NCBI RefSeq assembly: GCF_003032475.1
Contig: NZ_CP028369.1
Span: 5,518,001-5,582,000 of the forward strand
Reading direction: 5' to 3'
DNA from: Streptomyces sp. P3
Lineage (GTDB): Bacteria > Actinomycetota > Actinomycetes > Streptomycetales > Streptomycetaceae
Length of the DNA stretch: 64,000 nucleotides
Notes under the pieces: model-generated
What the model was told of the DNA's origin: nothing
Seen by the model: only the letters and a program-made list of their open reading frames with translations
The model's database searches: none
Part shown: piece by piece, positions 48,774-56,456 of the stretch
How the letters are laid out: every line of letters begins with the position of its first letter
Numbering within the stretch: the first letter of the stretch is position 1
Program-made: the position numbers and the translations under genes

Positions 48774-50170
48774 GCGACGTGACGGCGCCCCGCTTCCGGG
48801 CGTACTCGGCACGCGATCTGGACGCGCTGCTGGACCGGTGCGGGGCGGACTCCGAGACGAAGCTCCAGCTACGGGCCGTGGCCGCGGTCCTGCCGTTCCG
48901 GACCAACCAGTACGTGGTCGACGAACTGATCGACTGGGACGACGTGCACGACGACCCCGTCTTCCGGCTGGTCTTTCCCCAGGCCGACATGCTGGCCGCG
49001 GACGAGCTGAAGACCATGACGGACCTGCTGCGCGAGGAGGCGGGCCCCGCCCGTCTCGCGCCCGCCGTGCGGGAGATCCGCGCGGGGCTGAACGCGCATC
49101 CGGCGGGCCAGACGGACCGGAACGTCCCCGCCTGGCAGGGGCAGCGACTCTCGGGCGTACAGCACAAGTACGAGGAGACGCTGCTCTATTTCCCGCGTCA
49201 GGGCCAGACCTGCCATGCGTACTGCACCTACTGCTTCCGCTGGGCGCAGTTCGTCGGGGTACCCGAGCTGAAGATGGCCGCGGAGAAGGACGACGCCGAC
49301 GCGCTCGCCGCCTACCTGCGGCACCACACGGAGATCACCGACATCCTGGTGACCGGCGGCGATCCGCTGATCATGCGCACCGACAACCTGCGGCGCGCGC
49401 TGGAGCCCTTCCTCGCCCCGGGGATGGAGCACATCAGGAACATCCGGATCGGCACCAAGGCCCTGACCTACTGGCCGTACCGGTTCACCGACGACGAGGA
49501 CGCCGACGACCTCCTGCGCCTGTTCGAGGAGGTCCGCGCCCGCGGTCGGCACCTCGCGGTGATGGCCCATGTGACGCATCCCCGCGAGCTCCGACCGGAG
49601 CCCGTGCGGCGCGCGGTCGAGCGGATCCGGTCGACGGGCGCCGTGATCCGCACCCAGGCGCCCCTGGTCAGGTCGATCAACGACGACGCGGGCGTCTGGC
49701 GGGAGATGTGGACGCGCGCCGTCGCCCTCGACGCCGTGCCCTACTACATGTTCGTGGAGCGGGACACGGGCCCGCGCCAGTACTTCGAGGTTCCGCTCGT
49801 CCGCGCCTGGCAGATCTACCGGGAGGCGCTATCGTCCGTGACCGGTCTTGCCCGCACGGTGCGCGGCCCGTCCATGTCCGCCACCCGCGGCAAGGTGGTC
49901 GTCGACGGCGTGACGGAGGTCGCGGGACAGTCCGCGCTCGCACTGCGCTATCTGCAGGCCAGGGACCCGGAGGTGGTCGGGCGGCCGTTCTTCGCGCGGT
50001 TCGACCCGCAGGCGACCTGGGTGACGGACCTGCGGCCACTGTCGCCGTCGGACGCGCCCTTCCTGGACCAGACGGCCGAGGCCCGTCCCGAGGGCCGGGC
50101 CGGCGGACAGGCCCCGGGGCCCACCGGGGTGACGGCGCCCGCCCCGGGTGTCCCGCGCCGGCCCGTCTGA
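48770..50170 (+). CDS. KamA-family radical SAM enzyme (2,3-aminomutase-like)
   Basis: The 466-residue protein carries the radical SAM cluster motif CHAYCTYC, the family segment ILVTGGDPLIM and MAHVTHPREL, and a PLP-aminomutase-like C-terminal half (TQAPLVRSINDD). Lysine 2,3-aminomutase and its relatives move an alpha-amino group to the beta carbon. The Asp in YYMFVERDTGP lines up with one of the residues that read the lysine side chain, but the second, in KamA VPTFVVDAPGG, falls in RGPSMSATRGK here and has no Asp. Lysine is therefore doubtful as substrate. The start overlaps the NRPS stop (ATGA). It probably supplies a beta-amino acid or acts on a carrier-bound residue. Confidence 0.85.
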   Translation: MSDVTAPRFRAYSARDLDALLDRCGADSETKLQLRAVAAVLPFRTNQYVVDELIDWDDVHDDPVFRLVFPQADMLAADELKTMTDLLREEAGPARLAPAVREIRAGLNAHPAGQTDRNVPAWQGQRLSGVQHKYEETLLYFPRQGQTCHAYCTYCFRWAQFVGVPELKMAAEKDDADALAAYLRHHTEITDILVTGGDPLIMRTDNLRRALEPFLAPGMEHIRNIRIGTKALTYWPYRFTDDEDADDLLRLFEEVRARGRHLAVMAHVTHPRELRPEPVRRAVERIRSTGAVIRTQAPLVRSINDDAGVWREMWTRAVALDAVPYYMFVERDTGPRQYFEVPLVRAWQIYREALSSVTGLARTVRGPSMSATRGKVVVDGVTEVAGQSALALRYLQARDPEVVGRPFFARFDPQATWVTDLRPLSPSDAPFLDQTAEARPEGRAGGQAPGPTGVTAPAPGVPRRPV

Positions 50171-50211
50171 CCCCTCCGCCCGTCCGCAACACCGTTACGT
50201 CAGGAGACCGC

Positions 50212-51165
50212 ATGTCCGAGCCGGCAGTGCTGCCGGCGGTGGTGGAAGCAGGTTCCACCACCGACCTCGTAGACCTCATCGAGCACGATCGTGACGAGCT
50301 CCGCTCGGCCCTCGACACCCATGGAGCGCTCCTCTTCCGGGGCTTCGACATCGACGGCGTCGAGGGACTGCAGTCGACCGTCAACGCGCTGTCCGGTCAG
50401 ACGCTCACCTACACCGAGGCGTCTTCACCGCGCACCTCGATCCAGGGCAATGTGTACACGTCCACCGACCACCCGGCCGAGGAGGAGATCTTCCTCCACA
50501 ACGAGTGCTCCTACCAGGACACCTGGCCGATGACGCTGTACTTCTACTGCCTGCGGGCACCGCAGACGCTGGGATCGACACCGCTGGCCGACACCCGGCG
50601 GCTGTACGCGGCGATCGACCCTGCCGTACGGGAGGAGTTCGCGCGCCGGCGCTGGAGTCTGGTGCGCAACTACCACCCGCACTTCGGCGTCCCGTGGCCC
50701 AAGGTGTTCGGGACCGACAGCCGGGCCGAGGTGGAGGCCTACTGCAAGGAGCACGGGCTGGTCCCCGAGTGGACCGGCGAGGACGGGCTGCGCACCCGCG
50801 TGGTGCGGGACGCGATGCACCGCCACCCGCGCACCGGTGAGGAGGTGTGGTTCAACCACATCACCTTCTTCCACGTGACCACGCTCCCGGAGGACGTCCA
50901 GGAGGGCCTGCTCGCGCTGTTCGGCGAGGACGGCCTCCCCACGAACACGTACTACGGCGACGGCGGACGCATTCCCGACGACGTGATGGACCACCTGCGC
51001 AGCCGCTACGCGCAGTGCCGGGTCCGCTTCGACTGGCAGCAGGACGACATCCTCGTGGTGGACAACATGCTGTCCAGCCACGGCCGGGAGTCCTTCACCG
51101 GCGACCGGAAGATCGCGGTCGCGATGGCGGAGCCGCACACCGCCGGACAGGGAGAGCCGCGATGA
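50212..51165 (+). CDS. TauD-type Fe(II)/2-oxoglutarate dioxygenase (NRPS-associated)
   Basis: The 317-residue protein has the iron-binding H-x-E in FLHNECSYQD (about residue 95), the distal His in VDNMLSSHGRESF, and an Arg for 2-oxoglutarate in the last stretch. This is the SyrP/AsnO/clavaminate-synthase-like group that hydroxylates amino acids, often on a carrier. ATG 50212 follows AGGAGA. It probably beta-hydroxylates one residue and so creates an acceptor for the carbamoyltransferase encoded next. Their genes overlap (ATGA), in line with consecutive steps. Confidence 0.87.
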   Translation: MSEPAVLPAVVEAGSTTDLVDLIEHDRDELRSALDTHGALLFRGFDIDGVEGLQSTVNALSGQTLTYTEASSPRTSIQGNVYTSTDHPAEEEIFLHNECSYQDTWPMTLYFYCLRAPQTLGSTPLADTRRLYAAIDPAVREEFARRRWSLVRNYHPHFGVPWPKVFGTDSRAEVEAYCKEHGLVPEWTGEDGLRTRVVRDAMHRHPRTGEEVWFNHITFFHVTTLPEDVQEGLLALFGEDGLPTNTYYGDGGRIPDDVMDHLRSRYAQCRVRFDWQQDDILVVDNMLSSHGRESFTGDRKIAVAMAEPHTAGQGEPR

Positions 51166-52964
51166 CGGTGCAGAACACGCGTACCCCGGCACCCGCCGGA
51201 CCCGTGGTCCTCGGGATCTCGGCCCACTTCCACGACTCGGCGGCGGCGCTGCTGGTCGACGGCCGGCTCGTCGCCGCGTCCCACGAGGAGCGCTACACCC
51301 GGCGCAAGCAGGATCCCGACCTGCCGCTCGCCGCTGTGCGCGACTGCCTGGACCAGGCCGGTCTGCGCATCACCGACGTGGACTGCGTGGCCTACTACGA
51401 GGACCCGGCGAAGAAACTCCACCGCCAGCTGTGGACCGGGCTGCCGGCCTTCCCGGACAGCAGCGCGAGCGCCCTCTACCGCCTCGACGCCGACCGGCCG
51501 CTCCGGGAGATCCGGGACCTGCTCGGCTGGGAGGGCCGCGTCGAGTTCGTCGACCACCACCTCTCCCACGCCGCGAGCGCCTACTACTTCTCCGGTTTCG
51601 ACGACAGCGCCGTGCTGACGGTCGACGCAGTCGGCGAGTGGGCCACCACCAGCTGGGGGACAGGCCGGGGCGCGTCGCTCGAACTGACCGAGCAGGTCGA
51701 GTTCCCGCACTCCCTGGGCCTCCTCTACAGCGCGGTCACCGGCTACCTCGGCTTCGAGGTGAACGAGGGCGAGTACAAGGTGATGGGGCTCGCCCCCTAC
51801 GGCGAACCGCGGTTCCGGGACGAGATCGGCCGGCTGATCCATGTCACCGAGGACGGGTCGTTCCGGCTCGACCTGGACTACTTCGACTTCACCAACCCGG
51901 ACGGCATGCTCGGTGAGCGCTTCACGTCCCTGATCCGCGTACCGCCGCGGGTGCCGGAGTCGGAGATCGAGAAGGTCCACCACGACCTCGCGCGCAGCAT
52001 CCAGGTGGTGACCGAGGAGACCCTGCTGCGCATGGTCGACAAGGCCCACCGCATGTCGGGCAGCGAGAACCTGTGCATGGCCGGAGGCGTGGCCCTCAAC
52101 GTCGTCGCCGTGCGCCGCATCGTCGAGGAGGGCCCATTCGCCAGGGTGTTCGTGCAGCCGGCCGCCGGCGACGCGGGCGGCAGCCTCGGGTGCGCGGCGG
52201 TGGCCCACCAGCGCCTGACCGGACAGCGGCCCCACCAGGACCGGCTGACCTCGGTGCTCCTCGGCTCCGGCACGGACTCCGACGGTGTCGCGCGGCTGCT
52301 CGGCGCGCGCGCCGGCCGGCCCTTCGCGGACTTCCGCGGGGACGAGGCAGGTCTGCTCGACGCCGTCGCGGGGCGACTGGCCGACGGCAAGGTGATCGGC
52401 TGGTACCACGGCCGGGAGGAGTTCGGGCCCCGTTCCCTCGGCGGACGGTCGATCCTGGCCGACCCACGGGGCGACGACACGCGGGACCGGATCAACGCCT
52501 CGGTCAAGATGCGCGAGGCGTTCCGGCCGTTCGCCCCCGCCGTGCTGGCCGAGCACGCGCACGAGCACTTCAGGCTCGACCACGAGTCGCCGTTCATGCT
52601 GGAGACCTGCGAGGTCGTGTCCCCGCTGTCGCTGCCAGCCATCACCCACGTGGACAAGTCGGCCCGCGTCCAGACGGTCACCGAGGCAACGAACGGGCGC
52701 TTCTACCGCCTCATCCGGACGTTCGCCGACCGAACGGGCTGCCCGCTGCTCCTGAACACCTCGTTCAACCTCCGAGGAGAGCCGATCGTCCACACCCCCG
52801 TCGACGCCCTGCTCTGCTTCCTGAGGTCGGACATCGACTGCCTGGTGCTCGACGACTTCGTTCTGGACCGCGAAGCCCTCCCGCGGTCCTGGGTGGCGTG
52901 GTTCAAGAACACCCGGCCACCGCGCCGGAGCCGGGTGAGCGACAGCGTCTACACCCTGCTTTGA
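51162..52964 (+). CDS. O-carbamoyltransferase (NodU/TobZ family)
   Basis: The 600-residue protein has both domains of the family. The Kae1-like N-terminal domain reads VVLGISAHFHDSAAALLVDG, HHLSHAASAYYFSGF and MGLAPYGEP; the YrdC-like-associated C-terminal domain has GREEFGPRSLGGRSILADPR and LLNTSFNLRGEPIVHTP. It uses carbamoyl phosphate and ATP to carbamoylate a hydroxyl group. The start overlaps the dioxygenase stop. It ends the rightward arm, and a hairpin follows 100 bases later. The acceptor is likely the hydroxyl installed by the dioxygenase, or the serine side chain. Confidence 0.93.
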   Translation: MTVQNTRTPAPAGPVVLGISAHFHDSAAALLVDGRLVAASHEERYTRRKQDPDLPLAAVRDCLDQAGLRITDVDCVAYYEDPAKKLHRQLWTGLPAFPDSSASALYRLDADRPLREIRDLLGWEGRVEFVDHHLSHAASAYYFSGFDDSAVLTVDAVGEWATTSWGTGRGASLELTEQVEFPHSLGLLYSAVTGYLGFEVNEGEYKVMGLAPYGEPRFRDEIGRLIHVTEDGSFRLDLDYFDFTNPDGMLGERFTSLIRVPPRVPESEIEKVHHDLARSIQVVTEETLLRMVDKAHRMSGSENLCMAGGVALNVVAVRRIVEEGPFARVFVQPAAGDAGGSLGCAAVAHQRLTGQRPHQDRLTSVLLGSGTDSDGVARLLGARAGRPFADFRGDEAGLLDAVAGRLADGKVIGWYHGREEFGPRSLGGRSILADPRGDDTRDRINASVKMREAFRPFAPAVLAEHAHEHFRLDHESPFMLETCEVVSPLSLPAITHVDKSARVQTVTEATNGRFYRLIRTFADRTGCPLLLNTSFNLRGEPIVHTPVDALLCFLRSDIDCLVLDDFVLDREALPRSWVAWFKNTRPPRRSRVSDSVYTLL

Positions 52965-53065
52965 CGGTGCTGTGCACTCCGCTGCCCGATGGGGGAGTTC
53001 AGGCCGTGATCCCATGGGGAGTACCCGCCGTCGATCGCCGTGGCTGCCGGCAGGACGGAGGCGCG

Positions 53066-53092
53066 GCCGGGTCTTGTGCGTCAGGACCCGGC
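53066..53092 (+). terminator. Hairpin after the NRPS operon
   Basis: GCCGGGTC (53066-53073) and GACCCGGC (53085-53092) form a perfect 8-bp stem around an 11-base loop, about 100 bases after the carbamoyltransferase stop. There is no U-run. Confidence 0.45.
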
Positions 53093-53183
53093 GTTCTGTC
53101 AGGTCAGCGCATCCTGCCACGTGGCTTCAGCGGCGGCCCGGGCGGCAGCTCCGGCGCGGGCAGCGGCGCGCCGTCGTAGCCCG

Positions 53184-53366
53184 TCACCTCGCCGAAACGG
53201 GTGCCATATCGAAGTCCGTCGGTGTCCGGGCGGCATCGGCGAGCAGGGTGATCCCGGGCTTCCGGTCCCAGCGGTGCCCGACCGGAAGGGTGTGAAGGCG
53301 GCGAAGGACCGGCGCGGTGTCGCTGTCGGTGAGGAACGCGGTGAGCTGAGGTGCGCAGCCTTCACG
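53184..53366 (-). pseudogene. Fragment of a TetX-like FAD monooxygenase gene
   Basis: The minus-strand frame reads LPVGHRWDRKPGITLLADAA and then TPTDFDMAPVS before a stop. The conserved FAD-binding end of TetX/RebC-like monooxygenases is [30 protein letters not shown], so the match covers the family's most characteristic segment and then decays, with the GDAAH histidine lost. No start and no N-terminal dinucleotide-binding domain are present. The fragment abuts the stop of the next leftward gene and is probably the scar of a deletion. Confidence 0.6.
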
Positions 53367-53372
53367 CCCGCC

Positions 53373-54260
53373 TCATGCGCTCCCTCGGCTCAGGCGACCG
53401 ACTGCCCACGGCAGGAGCTCCTTCGCCACCGCAAGGCTGAACGGCCTCACGAGCGAGCACAGTTCGACGCAGGCCGTAGGGCCGAGCGTGAGATACGGGA
53501 GGGCGGCCAGCCTGTCGGTGGTGTGCTCGATCTCCGCCCTGCGCCGCGCACCCTCCTCGGTCAGGGCCAGGTCCGGCCCGTCCTCGAGCCATCCACGCTC
53601 GCGCAGGCTCTGGACGGCCTGGCCCCACTGCTGCGGCGTCCATGCCCGTGAGTCGCGCAGGACCCCTGCGTCGACGTCGCCCGCGGCGCCATGCGTGACG
53701 AGTGCTTCGATCCCGCTCAGTCCTGCGGTCAGCAGTGCCCCCACATGGCCGTCGCCCCGGAACTCCCTCAGCAGGGTTTGCGCATGCCAGAGCACGAGGT
53801 GGGGCTCGCTCGGCCACGGCAGTGCGGCGTGCGCGGCAAACAGTGGACGGCCCTGTGGGTGATCAACAGTCACTTCAGCTGCGGCACGGGCCAGTTCCGC
53901 CGCGCGGGCCATGGTCGGCGAGGAGAGCTCCGCGCCGAGGATGCGGTGAAGCGTGGCATCGATCCCTGCGAGCCGGGCAGCGGCGAACTGCTGTGGCGTA
54001 GCGGCCTCCCACGCCGCAGGTATGACCCGGCGCACCAGTTGTGGGTTGAAGTTGTAGAACGTGGCGATGACCACATCCGCCGAAGCCGGGCCGAGCGCGG
54101 CCGAACGGGACGCGAAGTACCCCGTCGTGGCGTCCACGCCCAACTCGTCGTACCGGCCTGCGGCTTCGGGCGAGAAGTAGACGGCCCCGTGGTAGGGCTC
54201 GAGGGTTCTCCAGGTCTCGCGCGCGAGGGCGAGGCTGTCGCGGTTCACGTTCTGCGTCAT
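53373..54260 (-). CDS. SCO6745-like conserved actinobacterial protein with winged-helix-like C-terminus
   Basis: The 295-residue protein starts with ARETWRTLEPYHGAVYFSPE and YDELGVDATTGYFASRSAALG, the recognisable N-terminus of a Streptomyces family known through SCO6745-like proteins. Its last third (about 190-260, WTPQQWGQAVQSLRERGWL) looks like a MarR-type winged helix. The function is not known. ATG 54260 follows GGAGAG. It is probably unrelated to either biosynthetic cluster, and a TetR-type palindrome lies upstream. Confidence 0.65.
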   Translation of the reverse strand: MTQNVNRDSLALARETWRTLEPYHGAVYFSPEAAGRYDELGVDATTGYFASRSAALGPASADVVIATFYNFNPQLVRRVIPAAWEAATPQQFAAARLAGIDATLHRILGAELSSPTMARAAELARAAAEVTVDHPQGRPLFAAHAALPWPSEPHLVLWHAQTLLREFRGDGHVGALLTAGLSGIEALVTHGAAGDVDAGVLRDSRAWTPQQWGQAVQSLRERGWLEDGPDLALTEEGARRRAEIEHTTDRLAALPYLTLGPTACVELCSLVRPFSLAVAKELLPWAVGRLSRGSA

Positions 54261-54336
54261 GAGCGGCTCTCCGTCCCGGGGCGGATGAATCGTTGATGTT
54301 CATCGAGCACATGACGGCGTATCGGACACCATCATG

Positions 54337-54356
54337 CGTACCGCCTGGTCGGTACG
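54337..54356. promoter_or_regulatory. TetR-type palindrome upstream of the SCO6745-like gene
   Basis: CGTACCG (54337-54343) and CGGTACG (54350-54356) are perfect inverted repeats with a 6-base spacer. Half-sites of the type TACCGACC/GGTCGGTA are common for TetR-family repressors. No TetR gene is near. Since TetX-like monooxygenase genes often travel with a tetR gene, this may be an operator left from a partly deleted locus. Confidence 0.5.
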
Positions 54357-54491
54357 TTATCGGAGAGCGGCTCCGGCGACCACTGCCCTGCAGCCGGTTC
54401 TCCGCGCCGGACCACGAACGCCAACTCATCCACAGGTCCTGACGATTGCTCCCGCGAAGGCGGGCCGGTGACTCGTCCGGAGCCGGCCGCG

Positions 54492-55040
54492 TCATAGGTG
54501 GGCCAGCAGTTCGCGGGCCACCTCCCGCGGAGCCTTGTCGGCGGTCCACAGATGGGTGCCGAAGGCCGGGCCCGCCAGGGCGTCCAGGCAGCGGTCGAGC
54601 TGACGGCCTTCCCAGCTGAGCTCTCCCCACGCGTCAGCCGACTCCCGGCGTTCGGCCATACGCCTGCGCAGGCGTGCGCGGATCGTGGAGGCGTCGGCCA
54701 GCAGCGTGAAATGGCGTACGTCGGTGCCGTCCCGGCGCAGCGCGCCGACGATCCGTTCGAAGACCGGCATCCGGACGATCGTCATCGGTACCACCAGGGG
54801 GCGGCCGTAGGTGCGGGCGCACTGCTCGACGAGCACCCGGGTCAGCGGTGCCCACGCCGGCTCCAGTTCGAACTCCTCCTCGCGCAGGTGGTCCGGGAGT
54901 TGGCGCCACAGCATGTGCCCGACGTCCTCCGGATCCACGACCAGGGCGTCCGGGAGCAGTTCGGCCACGTGACGGCTGACGGTGCTCTTTCCGCAGCCGT
55001 ACGGTCCGTTGATCCAGACGACGGGGGCGCCGCCGCTCAC
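54492..55040 (-). CDS. P-loop kinase-like ATPase (AAA_33/adenylylsulfate-kinase-like)
   Basis: The 182-residue protein has the Walker A motif GPYGCGKST at about residues 10-18, a conserved DPEDVGHMLWRQLP segment and the lid-like RARLRRRMAERR helix. It resembles small-molecule kinases related to chloramphenicol phosphotransferase and nucleotide kinases. It would phosphorylate a pathway intermediate or act in self-resistance. The start is GTG 55040, overlapping the decarboxylase stop (GTGA), so it belongs to the leftward operon. Its substrate is unknown; nucleotide-type enzymes upstream make a nucleoside or nucleotide plausible. Confidence 0.75.
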   Translation of the reverse strand: MSGGAPVVWINGPYGCGKSTVSRHVAELLPDALVVDPEDVGHMLWRQLPDHLREEEFELEPAWAPLTRVLVEQCARTYGRPLVVPMTIVRMPVFERIVGALRRDGTDVRHFTLLADASTIRARLRRRMAERRESADAWGELSWEGRQLDRCLDALAGPAFGTHLWTADKAPREVARELLAHL

Positions 55041-56398
55041 AGCAGGATCTCGTAGCCGTAGAGGGCCCGGTACATCGCGCTCTGGGCGTCGTCGTCGAAG
55101 ACCGTCCGGATGCGGCGGCCGTCCAAGGAGTCGCTGAAGAGGTAGCGGGGCAGGCGGAAGGCCCACAGTTGGGTGAAGACGGTGGAATAGGCACCGCAGT
55201 TCAGCAGGAGGAGGGAGCGGTTCTGCGGGCCGTGGGGCAGGGTGGCGGTGCGGCAGACCAGGGCGGGGGCGCAGGTGCTGTCGCCGACGTCGTACGCGGT
55301 CCACGGTGTGCCGGGATCGGGCAGCCGGGTCGGCAGGGGGTGGTAGGTGACTTCCGCCATGTCGATCAGCACGTTGGAGCCGATCTCGGTGACGAGGTAC
55401 GTGCGGTCGCCGTTGTGTTTTTCGGTGGTGACCGCGGTGAGACCGACGGCTGCGTCCGCCGTGAGGTAGCGCCCGGGCTCGATGTGCAGCCGGAACGGAT
55501 AGCCGATCGAGTCGAGTTCCTCCTTCGCGATGGCCGCGAAGTCCTCGGGCCCCAGCCCTGAGCGGTGCAGCAGGAAGCGGGTCTCCAGGCCGCCGCCGAT
55601 GTCGATGACCTCGAAGCGCAGGCCCAGTTCCCGTTCCGTCTCGCGGGCCACCGCGGCGACGCCCGCGAGGGTCGCCCGGTACTTGGCGGGCTGGGAACAG
55701 TGGGTGACCTGGTGCGCGTGGAGGGCGACCACCTGCACCTCGGGCGTGTCGAGGGCCGCGCGCGCCAGCCGCAGGAACTCCCCGCCCTCCCAGTCCACGC
55801 CGAGTTTGGAGGAGGGGGTGATGTAGATGCCGTCGTGGTCGACGGGCGGCGTCACGCGCAGTCCGATCCGGGCGCGGCTGCCGTGGCGCCGGCAGGCGGC
55901 GGCCACCGTACGGAGGTCGTCCAGGCAGTCGACCACGGTGAGGCCGACTCCGGCGGCGACGGTGGCGTCGGCGTACTCCTCGCTGCGGCCCACGCCGTTG
56001 CTGACGATGTCGGCCGGCGCGAAACCGATCTGTTGGGCGATCTGGAGTTCGAGGGCGCTCATCACTTCGGCGCCCGCGCCGGCCCGGTGCAGGACGGTCA
56101 GGCATTCCTTCAGGTAGCAGCTCTTGATCGCGGCGAAGGTGCGGTGGCCGGGGAAGTGCGCGCGGTAGGCGTCGTCGATGCTCCGGTAGTTCTCCCGTAC
56201 CCGGTCGCCGAAGTACCAGATCAGTGGCGCGCCGGCCTGGTCCAGCAGTTCCTGCGCATCGTGTCCGTACACGCGCAGGCGGCCCTGGTCGTCGTAGCGG
56301 AGGTAGTCCAGGAGCCGGTGCACCCCGGTGATCTCGGACTTTTCCAGGCCGATGAGGTCGCGGGCGCGGACCCGGGAGGCGTCGTGGGCGGTGGCCAT
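55037..56398 (-). CDS. Fold-III PLP decarboxylase (diaminopimelate/ornithine decarboxylase-like)
   Basis: The 453-residue protein has the alanine-racemase-fold barrel with PLP lysine in FAAIKSCYLKE, the glycine loop IDIGGGLETRF, the phosphate-binding HIEPGRYL, and a C-terminal beta domain. In ordinary DAP and ornithine decarboxylases the Cys-containing motif is G-P-x-C-x-x-x-D; here it is GDSTCAPALVC, keeping Cys but replacing the Asp. This suggests an altered substrate. ATG 56398 is used. The pathway may use it to make an amine from an amino acid or from an amino-acid-derived intermediate. Confidence 0.85.
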   Translation of the reverse strand: MATAHDASRVRARDLIGLEKSEITGVHRLLDYLRYDDQGRLRVYGHDAQELLDQAGAPLIWYFGDRVRENYRSIDDAYRAHFPGHRTFAAIKSCYLKECLTVLHRAGAGAEVMSALELQIAQQIGFAPADIVSNGVGRSEEYADATVAAGVGLTVVDCLDDLRTVAAACRRHGSRARIGLRVTPPVDHDGIYITPSSKLGVDWEGGEFLRLARAALDTPEVQVVALHAHQVTHCSQPAKYRATLAGVAAVARETERELGLRFEVIDIGGGLETRFLLHRSGLGPEDFAAIAKEELDSIGYPFRLHIEPGRYLTADAAVGLTAVTTEKHNGDRTYLVTEIGSNVLIDMAEVTYHPLPTRLPDPGTPWTAYDVGDSTCAPALVCRTATLPHGPQNRSLLLLNCGAYSTVFTQLWAFRLPRYLFSDSLDGRRIRTVFDDDAQSAMYRALYGYEILL

Positions 56399-56456
56399 GG
56401 CGTCGTGTTCCGATCTCCGGGCGGGCGACGGCCGCCCGGGTGGTGTCGCGGGGCGG

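Noticed and set aside
43017..48812. A 1931-codon open frame on the minus strand, antisense to the second NRPS gene, and other long antisense frames such as 4493-5752 and 6387-8000.
   Set aside because: These mirror the GC-rich third positions of real genes. Their Gly/Arg/Val/Asp-rich translations show no domain motif, while the opposite strand has complete NRPS or transporter signatures.
48770..50170. Assignment as a beta-lysine-forming lysine 2,3-aminomutase, pointing to a capreomycin- or streptothricin-like product.
   Set aside because: One of the two acidic residues that read the lysine side chain is missing, and the other genes do not match those clusters.
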